A stretch of DNA of 64,000 nucleotides, from positions 61,390-125,389 of the forward strand of contig DRFO01000024.1 of assembly GCA_011050525.1 (NCBI GenBank), read 5' to 3'. How positions within the stretch are numbered: position 1 is the stretch's first letter; each line of letters begins with the position of its first letter. The stretch comes from Halopseudomonas xinjiangensis. GTDB taxonomy: Bacteria > Pseudomonadota > Gammaproteobacteria > Pseudomonadales > Pseudomonadaceae. A program made the translations under genes and the position numbers. This document shows positions 34,653 through 42,874 of this stretch, piece after piece. The notes below the pieces were generated by a model. The model did not search any database and was not told the origin of the DNA. It saw nothing but the letters and a program-made list of their open reading frames with translations.

Positions 34653-36301
34653 GCGGCCTATGGTGGCTGGTGGTTCTATCGGCCCCCTTGCTGGCCAGCC
34701 TGGCGTTATGGTGGCGGCCCACGGGTACCATGCCCTGGCTCTGGCTGACCTGCGTACCCGCCCTGCTGGCGAGCATCTGGCCACCAGCGGAGTTGGCCCT
34801 GGGGCCTTTATGGCCTGGCGCGGCATGGGGGATCGAGGACAATGTCGGGCAGGTCTGGCTCGCATTTACCGCCGTACTGTGGGGCTGTGCCAGCTGTTTT
34901 GCGGTAAAAGACCTCGCCGATGATACGCGGCGTCTGCGCTTCTGGACCTTCTGGTTGCTCTCACTGGCCGGCAATCTGTTATTGATCCTGGCGCTGGATC
35001 TGGCGAGCTTCTATGTCGGATTCAGCGTGATGAGTCTGGCGGCCTACGGGCTGATCGTGCATTTGCGCGGCCCCGGTCCTCGGCAGGCTGGTCGGCTGTA
35101 TCTGCAACTGGCGATTCTTGGCGAGATGCTCGTCTATGCAGGAATAATGCTGCGCATACACGAAGCTGGCGGCACGCTCATGCTTGCGGACCTGCAGGAA
35201 TTGCCGATCAGCCAGCTGACCGCCGCCCTGCTGATTGTCGGCTTTGGTTTAAAGGCAGGATTCTGGCCCTTGCACGTCTGGCTACCCCTGGCGCACCCTG
35301 CGGCACCTGCGGCAGCCAGCGCCGTGCTGTCCGGCGCGATGATCAAGGCTGGCTTGCTGGGTATCTGGCGCTTTCTTCCGGTGGACGGCCCGGTTATCCA
35401 GAGCTGGGCGGTACCGATCCTGACTATCGGCTTCATCAGCATGTTCTACGGGGTGGTGATCGGGCTCCTTCAGACCAAAGCGAAATCCGTGCTGGCCTTC
35501 TCCTCGATCAGCCAGATGGGCTACTTGCTGGTGATCCTGGGTCTGGCCTGGCAGCACCCGGACAATCGCCTGCTATTGGCGGGGGTGCTGGCAATGTATG
35601 CCGCTCACCACGCCCTGGCGAAAGGTGCGTTGTTCATGGGGGCGGGCCTGAGCAGCCATTACCGATTGTCGCCCTGGTACTGGGCGGCCATGCTGATTCC
35701 CGCCGTAGCCCTGAGCGGCATGCCGTTCACCAGTGGCGCAGCGGTCAAGACGGCCCTGAAAAAGGCGATGGAAGAGGGAAACCACGCGCTCTTCATATCC
35801 CTTCTGACCATCGGCTCGCTCGGGACAGCGCTGCTGGTCTTCAGAGCCGTCTGGCTCATGCGCGAGCAGAATGCGCATCCTGTGAACACAGCCGTGCATC
35901 CCAGCCAGGCGGTGCCCTGGACGGCCCTATGCATCGCTCCGCTGGCTCTGCCCTGGATATGGCCCGAGCTGCGCGATGTGCTGGTCTACAGTCTGGATCT
36001 GCACAGTAGCTGGTCACTGTTCTGGCCCGTGGTATTGGCCTTGGGAATAGCCCTTCTGGCAGTCCGCCTCGGCATCGATAGTCGCCCCGTGAGCAGGTTC
36101 CTGCCAGAACCGGCGCGCTGGCTCTCGTTGCGCCTGAAAAAACTGCTGCGCCCGCGCCAGGCTCGGAAAAGAGCGCCCAGGGGGACAAGCTGGCGCAAGC
36201 ACGAGCGCCATCTGAACCGTCTTTTTACCGCCAGTTCAGTTTCTTCCAGCGCCTGGATTATCGGCGCTTTACTGCTCGTCGGATGGATGATGGCCATTTG
36301 A
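34649..36301 (+). CDS. Mrp/NuoM-like subunit (third of three), lacking the helix-5 glutamate
   Basis: A 550-residue antiporter-like membrane protein, the last gene of the operon. The helix-7/8 lysines are kept (GLKAGFWPLHVWLPLAH; AMIKAGLLGIW). The helix-5 segment, however, reads FYVGFSVMSLAAYG, with Ser126 where the other two homologues have Glu. This subunit may therefore not pump, or may work differently. The C-terminus adds a basic cytoplasmic stretch (LKKLLRPRQARKRAPRG) and a final helix. It overlaps the preceding gene by four bases. Confidence 0.88.
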   Translation: MSGLWWLVVLSAPLLASLALWWRPTGTMPWLWLTCVPALLASIWPPAELALGPLWPGAAWGIEDNVGQVWLAFTAVLWGCASCFAVKDLADDTRRLRFWTFWLLSLAGNLLLILALDLASFYVGFSVMSLAAYGLIVHLRGPGPRQAGRLYLQLAILGEMLVYAGIMLRIHEAGGTLMLADLQELPISQLTAALLIVGFGLKAGFWPLHVWLPLAHPAAPAAASAVLSGAMIKAGLLGIWRFLPVDGPVIQSWAVPILTIGFISMFYGVVIGLLQTKAKSVLAFSSISQMGYLLVILGLAWQHPDNRLLLAGVLAMYAAHHALAKGALFMGAGLSSHYRLSPWYWAAMLIPAVALSGMPFTSGAAVKTALKKAMEEGNHALFISLLTIGSLGTALLVFRAVWLMREQNAHPVNTAVHPSQAVPWTALCIAPLALPWIWPELRDVLVYSLDLHSSWSLFWPVVLALGIALLAVRLGIDSRPVSRFLPEPARWLSLRLKKLLRPRQARKRAPRGTSWRKHERHLNRLFTASSVSSSAWIIGALLLVGWMMAI

Positions 36302-36608
36302 ACTTTGTGGAACCACACTGCACTAAGCGTATAAGCAGCATTTAGCGTTCGGCAACTGCATGAAAGCCGCAAAAGCAGTTGTTTTGAACTAAAAAGGCTG
36401 CATGAATCAAATGGTGTCAGCGACACCGTTTAACCCCGTTAACAGATTCGAGAAGTGCAATGAACGCCCTGGTGATGTGGCGCTAAACCAGGAAACGTAG
36501 ACGGAACTAACCTATTCATTCAGCGTCAAGGTTATGGCTTTCTCAGCCGCGCTCGGTTGTTGAGATGAACACGGAAGGCATAACCAGCGATCATACTAGG
36601 AAGACAGT
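36302..36608. other. Intergenic region with terminator-like stem after the antiporter operon
   Basis: CAACTGC (36353-36359) pairs with GCAGTTG (36375-36381) and is followed by TTTT, a modest terminator for the antiporter operon. GGTGTC-AGC-GACACC (36413-36427) is a second short hairpin. The remaining bases up to the glycosyltransferase start, including a weak AGGAAG ribosome site before 36609, show no other gene or clear promoter. Confidence 0.4.
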
Positions 36609-37664
36609 ATGCAAAAAATATTTGCGGTAGTTCTCACTTACAATCGGAAAAACCTGCTCGAAAAATGTCTGGAGGCGATTTACCAACAGACGAGGCCTTG
36701 CGACGGTGTCATCGTCGTGGACAACGGCAGCTCGGACGGTACCGAGCAAATGCTCCTGGACTTGGAGCATACCAATCTCGAAATTCATGTTTTATCGGAA
36801 AATATTGGTGCCTCCGGAGGCTTCAACGCCGGATTTCGCCTGGCATTCCAGGGCGGTGCGGATTTCGTGTGGATGATGGATGATGATGTCATCGCCGATC
36901 CGGATGCCTTGCAACGCCTGCTGGAAGCTGACGACGTTCTGGATCGAAAAGCCATTGAGCGCGCATTCCTGCTGTCAACCGCCTTCACCGAAAATGGTCT
37001 GATAACCAACGCACCCAGCATGGACGTGAGACTGAACAGAATCAGGTATGAGAATTGGCCGCTGACTCTTGAGCATGGCTTGGCGCCTGTCAGGCGGGCG
37101 ACATTTGTTTCGATCCTGGTACCTCGTCAAACGCTCGAGACATATGGCCTGCCAATCGCCTCCATGTTCATCTGGGGCGAAGATACCGAATACACCCTGC
37201 GCATCACTGAGAAAGTGCCTGGCTACATAGTGGGCAATAGCAAGGTCTTGCACCTGCGCCAGGAAAGCGGGGCGATCAGTATCCTGGCCGAGACCAATAC
37301 CGCCCGGCTGAAATATCATCGTCACTATGTGCGTAACGAAGTGTTTGTTGCGCGCAAATATTATCGCCAGCGCCGGTCAATCATGACCGTGGCACATCAA
37401 TTTTCGCTAATGTTCCAGTTGGCGCTCCGCGGGGATTTCCGCAAAGCCTGCATTGTGCTGCAGGGTGTGCTTGAAAGCAGCCGGTTTTTCCCGGCGACCG
37501 AGGCGGCAGATACACCTATCGAATCGCTTGGGATCACGGTACGGTCGTTGACGTCGTCGAGAAGGGGGGCCCAGAACCAGATGTACCCCCCGCGCAAAGC
37601 TGTCGAGCCACCCGAGGATGACCGGATGATGTCAGAACAGTCGATCCGTGCGTTCTGCAATTAA
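36609..37664 (+). CDS. Family 2 glycosyltransferase
   Basis: A 351-residue GT-A fold glycosyltransferase of the rhamnosyl/galactofuranosyl-transferase-like group. The N-terminus VVLTYNRKNLLEKCLEA and VVDNGSSDGT bind the nucleotide sugar. The metal-binding DDD is in VWMMDDDVIADPDAL (about residues 93-96). IWGEDTEYTLRI (near 192) would hold the catalytic base. The gene is convergent with the epimerase gene and their 3' ends overlap by 33 bp. It likely adds a sugar made by the neighbouring genes to a surface polysaccharide or lipid. Confidence 0.88.
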   Translation: MQKIFAVVLTYNRKNLLEKCLEAIYQQTRPCDGVIVVDNGSSDGTEQMLLDLEHTNLEIHVLSENIGASGGFNAGFRLAFQGGADFVWMMDDDVIADPDALQRLLEADDVLDRKAIERAFLLSTAFTENGLITNAPSMDVRLNRIRYENWPLTLEHGLAPVRRATFVSILVPRQTLETYGLPIASMFIWGEDTEYTLRITEKVPGYIVGNSKVLHLRQESGAISILAETNTARLKYHRHYVRNEVFVARKYYRQRRSIMTVAHQFSLMFQLALRGDFRKACIVLQGVLESSRFFPATEAADTPIESLGITVRSLTSSRRGAQNQMYPPRKAVEPPEDDRMMSEQSIRAFCN

Positions 37665-38180
37665 AGGCCAGGCAGCATCCTTGTCGGAGATCGTGGTGAC
37701 GGTCTCCGGCCAGTCTATTCCCAATTGCTCATCGTTATAGCGCAAGCCCCTTTCAGCCTGAGGCGTATACGCCGCCGAGACCAGATAGCTGACCTCGACA
37801 TTGTCACTCAGGGTCTGGAATGAATGGGCAAACCCAGGTGGAACATAAAGCTGTTGCCTGTTTGTATCGGTAAGCTCGAATGCCTGGTGCTTCAGGTAGG
37901 TAGGCGACTCTTCCCGTATGTCGACGATCACATCGAGAATCGCGCCCCTCAAACACCGTATCAGCTTGGCTTCGGCATAGGGCTTCACCTGATAATGCAG
38001 ACCGCGCAAAGTGCCGCGCTGCGCGGAAACGGACATGTTCTGCTGAACGAAATCACTGAGCAAGCCGTGCTTTTCGAATTCTTCCCGGCACATGGTGCGG
38101 GCGAAGAAACCACGCTCGTCGCCACGTAACTCCAACTCGATCAGCCAGGCATCTTTCAAGGTTGTTTGGTGAAAAATCAT
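37632..38180 (-). CDS. rfbC: dTDP-4-dehydrorhamnose 3,5-epimerase-like protein
   Basis: A 182-residue cupin-fold protein of the RmlC family. The key histidine is in LRGLHYQV (near residue 62), and YVPPGFAHSFQTLS is the second conserved block. Start ATG 38180 has GGGAG upstream. True RmlC acts on dTDP sugars, but here the gene is last in a row with a CTP-using cytidylyltransferase, so the substrate may be a CDP-4-keto sugar. No rmlA, rmlB or rmlD gene is nearby. Confidence 0.85.
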   Translation of the reverse strand: MIFHQTTLKDAWLIELELRGDERGFFARTMCREEFEKHGLLSDFVQQNMSVSAQRGTLRGLHYQVKPYAEAKLIRCLRGAILDVIVDIREESPTYLKHQAFELTDTNRQQLYVPPGFAHSFQTLSDNVEVSYLVSAAYTPQAERGLRYNDEQLGIDWPETVTTISDKDAAWPLIAERTDRLF

Positions 38181-38220
38181 ATGCTGCTGCTCCCTATTAA
38201 AACCGCGCCGTAGCGCGGTA

Positions 38221-39528
38221 TCAGGCAAACATCTGTTCTTGTTCGGCGTAGAGCCGGTCAACCAGCCGCCCGTCGGGCATGCTCACATCGTCGAAGGTCA
38301 GCGGCGCTTCCTTCTGCACGGCGCGAACGACCGTACAGCCCAGCGCAAGACCCACCGGCAGCAGCTTCTCGTGGCGCACGGCCTCGATGTTCTCGGCTAC
38401 GCCATACACTTCGTAGCCCCCGAAATCGTCAATCACGTCGCCTGGTGCCAGATCTTTCTTGGCTACCGCAATCACACCGACTTTTGGCCCGCCCTGTGGC
38501 GTCAGGACCGGATCGTTGAACAGCACCGCACGGGCTACCGAGTTGGGTACTTCGAAGTGACACAGATGGTATGGCGTGTAAAAGCAGTAATACGGCCCCT
38601 TGCCCATCTTGTAGAGCTCCAGATAATGCTTCTGGCGAGGGTTGTCCAGCGTACCGAGAACGAAGACGCCGGGACCCGGGCGGGCGCCCACGACATAGTC
38701 GACCAGTCCGGGGCCGGATGGGTCCAGGTGCGGTTCGAATGCCGAGACAGTTTGCTCAATCGGCACCAGCGGCGCGCCGGGATCACCACCGGAGAAATCC
38801 GGCCCGAGCATGCCGCGCCGGGCTACCTGCATCCCGGTGCCGTTAGCGACAATGGCCTGTTCGAAGGAAATCTTCGTGCCGTCGGCAAAGGACGCCACCA
38901 TTGCCGGCTTCTGGCCCCAGCGCTTGGCGAAACTCTCCTGGGTGGTCGGATTGCGGTAGGGATCATGCAGACCCTTGATGTTTCCACACAACACCGGCTT
39001 CACGCCCAAACCAGCGACGAAGCGGTAAAGGTTCATCTGCACGCCGGGCTGGTCGCCGTCGGAAAAGGTATAGATCACCCCCGCTGCATCGGCCCGCGCC
39101 TTGAGTATCGGCCCAATGGTGCCATCGAGCTCGGCGTTCATCTGAACCACATGCTTGCCGCTTTCCAGTGCAGCCAGAACGGCATGCGCGGCGAATTCGA
39201 TGGAACCGGTCACTTCGATGATTGCATCCAGGCCATCGGCGCGCGCGAGGGCTTGCGCATCCTCGGTCACCGCCGGACGACCCGAAGCGATGGCTTTCTC
39301 CAGCTCAGCCTGCGTATCGCAACGCGCCGGTTGCACACCGACCTGATCAAACAGGGCCACGGCGGCAGCGATGTTACGGTTGGCGACTGCGCACAGGGTC
39401 ATTCCCTGCGTTGCTGTCATGATTTGCAGGGCAATTCCGCTGGCCTGAAATCCCGCCCCCACCATGCCCACGCGGATGGGTCGGCCTTCAGCCTGGCGCC
39501 GGGCCAGCGCACTATCAACAATAATCAT
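38221..39528 (-). CDS. NAD(P)-binding oxidoreductase with C-terminal SAF domain
   Basis: A 435-residue protein with an N-terminal Rossmann fold (VGMVGAGFQASGIA near residue 22) of the homoserine dehydrogenase/GFO-like kind. Its C-terminal SAF domain (KKDLAPGDVIDDFGGYEVYG, then PVGLALGCTVVRAVQKEAPL) resembles sialic acid synthase and flagellar FlgA tails. The ATG at 39528 with GGAG seven bases before is preferred to a TTG at 39534. Similar proteins appear in polysaccharide clusters beside sugar cytidylyltransferases. The exact reaction is unknown; reduction of a sugar nucleotide is a reasonable guess. Confidence 0.82.
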   Translation of the reverse strand: MIIVDSALARRQAEGRPIRVGMVGAGFQASGIALQIMTATQGMTLCAVANRNIAAAVALFDQVGVQPARCDTQAELEKAIASGRPAVTEDAQALARADGLDAIIEVTGSIEFAAHAVLAALESGKHVVQMNAELDGTIGPILKARADAAGVIYTFSDGDQPGVQMNLYRFVAGLGVKPVLCGNIKGLHDPYRNPTTQESFAKRWGQKPAMVASFADGTKISFEQAIVANGTGMQVARRGMLGPDFSGGDPGAPLVPIEQTVSAFEPHLDPSGPGLVDYVVGARPGPGVFVLGTLDNPRQKHYLELYKMGKGPYYCFYTPYHLCHFEVPNSVARAVLFNDPVLTPQGGPKVGVIAVAKKDLAPGDVIDDFGGYEVYGVAENIEAVRHEKLLPVGLALGCTVVRAVQKEAPLTFDDVSMPDGRLVDRLYAEQEQMFA

Positions 39529-39554
39529 ATTCAATCTCCGATGGTGGGATCAGC

Positions 39555-40331
39555 TCAGTCTTTCCAGAGTTTCCAGGGCGCACCTTTGGCCCAGGCTTCT
39601 TCCAGCACCACCTTGTCGCGCAACGAATCCATGCTTTGCCAGTAGCCCTCGTGGGCAAAACTGGCGAGCTTGCCGCGCTCGACCATTCTCTCCATGGGCT
39701 CGTTCTCCCATACGGTCTGGTCGTCATCGATAAGATCGAAAACCTCTGGCTCGCAGACGAAAAAGCCACCATTGATCAACCCGCCGTCCTTAGCACCTTT
39801 TTCCCGGAAACCCTCAACCTGGCTAAGGCTGGCATTCAGACGCAACGCCCCATACCGGCCCGGCTGGGTGACCGCGGTCAGGGTGCACCAGGCCCTGGAC
39901 TGACGATGCGCCTCGACCAGCGCGGTGATATCGACATCACTGACGCCATCGCCATAGGTCAGACAGAAAGGGCCATCAGACAAATGCTTCTGGGCGCGCT
40001 TCAGGCGGCCGCCGGTCATGGTATCGCCGCCGGTATCCAGAACGGTGATTTTCCAGTTTTCCTTCGCCTCGTCATGCCACTCCACTGCCCCGGTACCGAG
40101 ATCAATGGTGTAGTCGGAGCGCTTGCCCCGGTAGTTGAGGAAGTAGTCCCGGATGTAGTCGACCTTGTAACCGCCGAGCACCACGAACTCGCTGAAACCG
40201 TGATGGGCATACATTTTCATGATGTGCCAGATGATGGGCTTGCCGGCCACCTCAACCATTGGCTTGGGACGTATCGCAGTTTCTTCACTCAGCCGAGTAC
40301 CAAAACCGCCTGCAAAAATTGCCACTTTCAT
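39555..40331 (-). CDS. rfbF: Glucose-1-phosphate cytidylyltransferase
   Basis: A 258-residue nucleotidyltransferase that makes CDP-glucose from CTP and glucose-1-phosphate, the entry to CDP-deoxysugars. The N-terminus AGGFGTRLSEETAIRPKPM is the nucleotide-binding loop. LTYGDGVSDVDI holds the metal-binding Asp, and GYWQSMDSLRDK ends the family core. The next step would usually need a CDP-glucose 4,6-dehydratase, which is not in this window. It lies between the SDR gene (32-bp gap) and the SAF oxidoreductase gene (26-bp gap). Confidence 0.93.
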   Translation of the reverse strand: MKVAIFAGGFGTRLSEETAIRPKPMVEVAGKPIIWHIMKMYAHHGFSEFVVLGGYKVDYIRDYFLNYRGKRSDYTIDLGTGAVEWHDEAKENWKITVLDTGGDTMTGGRLKRAQKHLSDGPFCLTYGDGVSDVDITALVEAHRQSRAWCTLTAVTQPGRYGALRLNASLSQVEGFREKGAKDGGLINGGFFVCEPEVFDLIDDDQTVWENEPMERMVERGKLASFAHEGYWQSMDSLRDKVVLEEAWAKGAPWKLWKD

Positions 40332-40363
40332 GACTTCACCTCTCCTTAGGTCTATGACCAGCT

Positions 40364-41434
40364 TTAGATTGGTCCGTTGGACGATGGTTGACTTGGCAGC
40401 CAGTCCAGATTTTCCGACAGCCGCCCTTCCGCTATGTGCCCCTGCAACACATGCAGGCGCATCAGCGGCGAGGTTCTGAAATCCGAGTCGTTGAACTTCA
40501 TGCGCTTGAGGCCCTGAACGAGATTGCTGATGGAGCTATCCAGCGTCATCACCGGCTGGTGGTCCGGCGCCAGCTTCCTGAACAGACTGAAATCGACTTT
40601 GTAGGACCGGCTATCAACCGGCGCATCGGTATTGATACTTACGCTGGTGCCGGGAATGGCTTCAGCAACCGCATGGGCCAGATCCCTGACCTGGTGGTTG
40701 CGCTCGTCGGAACCAGCGTTGATACGCAGGAAGCGACCGCCGTTATCAGCGGACCGCTGTATCGCCCAATCGATGGCCCGCGCCATATCGACCACGTCGA
40801 TCAGCGGCCGCCAGGGTGAGCCATCGCTGAGTACGGTGATCTTGCCTTCGCTGAGTGCGCAGGCGACGAAGTCGTTAAGCACCAGATCCAGACGCAGCCG
40901 ATCAGACATGCCGCATGCGGTAGCGAAGCGCAGACAGGTAATCACCATGTCGCCGCCAATGTCCGCCAACTCTTCTTCCGCGCCAATCTTGGATTTTGCG
41001 TAGGCGGTCATCGGGGCGACCGGATCGGTCTCACAGCGGGGTGCGCCATGCGCCACGCCATAGACGCTGCAGCTCGAAGCGAACACGAAGTTACGCACTC
41101 CAGCGGCCGCAGCCATCTTCGCGATGGACACCGTGGCGTTCTGATTGATGTTTTCGGTGACCGCAGCAAAGCGGTTGCCCATTGGGTCGTTGGACACGGC
41201 TGCCAGTTCGACCACCGCGTCATAACCCTCCAGCATCTGCGCCGAGACGGAGCGTACGTCGCCGTAGAATTGCTGATGTAAATGCCGTTCGGGGAAAGAA
41301 GGAGCACCGGTCAGACAATGCGCAAAATAGGCATTATCAAGGCCGTGCAAGATGGCGTCAGGATGGCGTTCTGCCAATTCTTTGACCACTGCCGGGCCGA
41401 CGTAACCAAGATTACCGAGTACCAGAATTTTCAT
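40364..41434 (-). CDS. NAD-dependent epimerase/dehydratase (extended SDR)
   Basis: A 356-residue extended short-chain dehydrogenase. The NAD site is GNLGYVGPA (residues 6-14), with SSCSVYG and the catalytic YAKSK (Tyr and Lys) in place. It is first in a four-gene row for nucleotide-sugar synthesis. The ATG at 41434 follows GGAAGG. The exact step (4-epimerase, reductase or dehydratase) cannot be fixed from motifs. It does not look like a canonical CDP-glucose 4,6-dehydratase. Confidence 0.87.
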   Translation of the reverse strand: MKILVLGNLGYVGPAVVKELAERHPDAILHGLDNAYFAHCLTGAPSFPERHLHQQFYGDVRSVSAQMLEGYDAVVELAAVSNDPMGNRFAAVTENINQNATVSIAKMAAAAGVRNFVFASSCSVYGVAHGAPRCETDPVAPMTAYAKSKIGAEEELADIGGDMVITCLRFATACGMSDRLRLDLVLNDFVACALSEGKITVLSDGSPWRPLIDVVDMARAIDWAIQRSADNGGRFLRINAGSDERNHQVRDLAHAVAEAIPGTSVSINTDAPVDSRSYKVDFSLFRKLAPDHQPVMTLDSSISNLVQGLKRMKFNDSDFRTSPLMRLHVLQGHIAEGRLSENLDWLPSQPSSNGPI

Positions 41435-41646
41435 AAGGCCTTCCTTGCGCCAATCGCAGGATAAATAGGGGGTTAGAGCCGCGTCAGACAAATGAATGAG
41501 TGACCACCAATTGGTCACAATCGGTGACAAAAAGTTCATCGGGGGTCGACGAAATGTGCCATCAATGCGGAATCAGAACGACCCGCGGACAGAACGACCT
41601 CCTACCGAAGGAGCTCGCACCATGAGTGGCGGGCCGCCGAGGCAGT

Positions 41647-42651
41647 TCAGAGCTCAGCCAGCCCCTTGATAAGCGCCTCGTGAAAAAGCTCCGGCGACTG
41701 GATCTGCGGCGAATGACCAAGCTGCGGAAACTCGACCAGCGAGGCCTTGGGGATAATACGTGCTACCTCTTTGCCGAGCAGGTCGTAGCGTCCGAGTGTA
41801 TCCCGTATTTCGGCGGGCGCCTGGGCCTTGCCGATTGCAGTGTTGTCTTTCCCACCTATCAATAGCAGTGTGGGCATTGCCAACTCGTCAAATTCGTAGA
41901 CCACTGGCTGGGTAAACACCATGTCCGTGGTGAGCGCCTGGTTCCAGGCCACCAGCTGCTTGTCATCGCCCAGATACATGCCCGCCAGCATGTTCACCCA
42001 GCGGTCATATTCCGGCTCCCATTCCCCCACGTAGTAAGTGGATTTCTGGTAGGCCTTGATGCCTTCTGCGGTCTTGCCCAGTTCAGACTGATAGTTCTCT
42101 TCGATGGTCTGATACGGCACACCCTTGGCTTTCCAGTCCTCCAGACCAATGGGGTTGACCAACACCAGCTGCTCGACCTGATCGGGATACATCAGCGCGT
42201 AGCGTGTGGCGAGCATGCCGCCCATCGAATGCCCCATCACCGTCACCTTTTCCTGCTCAAGGCTCTGGAGCAGCGCATGCGTATTCGCCGCGAGCTGGTG
42301 CAGGCTGAACTGATAATGTTCCGGCTTGGACGCCTTGCAAAAGCCGATCTGATCGGGCGCGATAACCCGGTAGCCAGCCTCCATCAGCTCCGCAATGGTT
42401 CGCTCCCAGGTGCCGGCGCAGAAATTCTTGCCATGCATGAGCACCACGGTGCGCCCGTTAGGCTCCTCAGGCGTTACATCTATATAGGCAATCTCCAGGC
42501 TCTGGCGTTGCGATTCCAACTCGAAACGCTGCACCGGATAGGCGTAGTCGAAACCTGACAATTGCGCATCGTAGGGCTGCAGTTCCTCAGCGCTGACGGA
42601 GACCGTCCCGCTGAAGACAGTGGCAAGCAATAGCGTCCTGGAAAAGTGCAT
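41647..42651 (-). CDS. Exported alpha/beta hydrolase
   Basis: A 334-residue hydrolase with a signal peptide (cut after VSVSA, near residue 21), so it should act in the periplasm. The fold motifs are LMHGKNFCAGTW (oxyanion region), the nucleophile Ser in GHSMGGML, and the late His in LGHSPQIQSPE. It stands alone between the nucleotide-sugar genes and a tiny membrane protein. It may cleave small esters or epoxides; the substrate is not known. The region 41435-41646 before it has no gene I can support. Confidence 0.88.
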   Translation of the reverse strand: MHFSRTLLLATVFSGTVSVSAEELQPYDAQLSGFDYAYPVQRFELESQRQSLEIAYIDVTPEEPNGRTVVLMHGKNFCAGTWERTIAELMEAGYRVIAPDQIGFCKASKPEHYQFSLHQLAANTHALLQSLEQEKVTVMGHSMGGMLATRYALMYPDQVEQLVLVNPIGLEDWKAKGVPYQTIEENYQSELGKTAEGIKAYQKSTYYVGEWEPEYDRWVNMLAGMYLGDDKQLVAWNQALTTDMVFTQPVVYEFDELAMPTLLLIGGKDNTAIGKAQAPAEIRDTLGRYDLLGKEVARIIPKASLVEFPQLGHSPQIQSPELFHEALIKGLAEL

Positions 42652-42730
42652 TCAAACTCCGATTGGTGATTCCCGCCGCACTAGACCTGGGCAGGTAGGC
42701 GGCTGGGCTTTCCGTAAAGCCGCGATGCAA

Positions 42731-42817
42731 TCAGAAAATCAGCATCAGCAGGCCAATGACAACTATAAGACCGATGAGAAAAATGATACCTGCAGTGCTG
42801 GCGAGAAACTTCAGCAT
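42731..42817 (-). CDS. 28-residue single-helix membrane protein
   Basis: A tiny ORF starting at ATG 42817, seven bases after GGAG on the minus strand, and ending with TGA at 42731. It begins MLKFLASTAGIIFLIG and is almost wholly hydrophobic, giving one membrane helix with a short positive N-terminus. It lies between ligD and the hydrolase gene on the same strand. The ribosome site, amino-acid make-up and lack of stops support a real small membrane protein. The function is unknown. Confidence 0.6.
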   Translation of the reverse strand: MLKFLASTAGIIFLIGLIVVIGLLMLIF

Positions 42818-42874
42818 TAGGTGCTCCAAATTGCCGTGAGTGTGAGCATTTCGACTGACAACCAGCCTCTTGGT

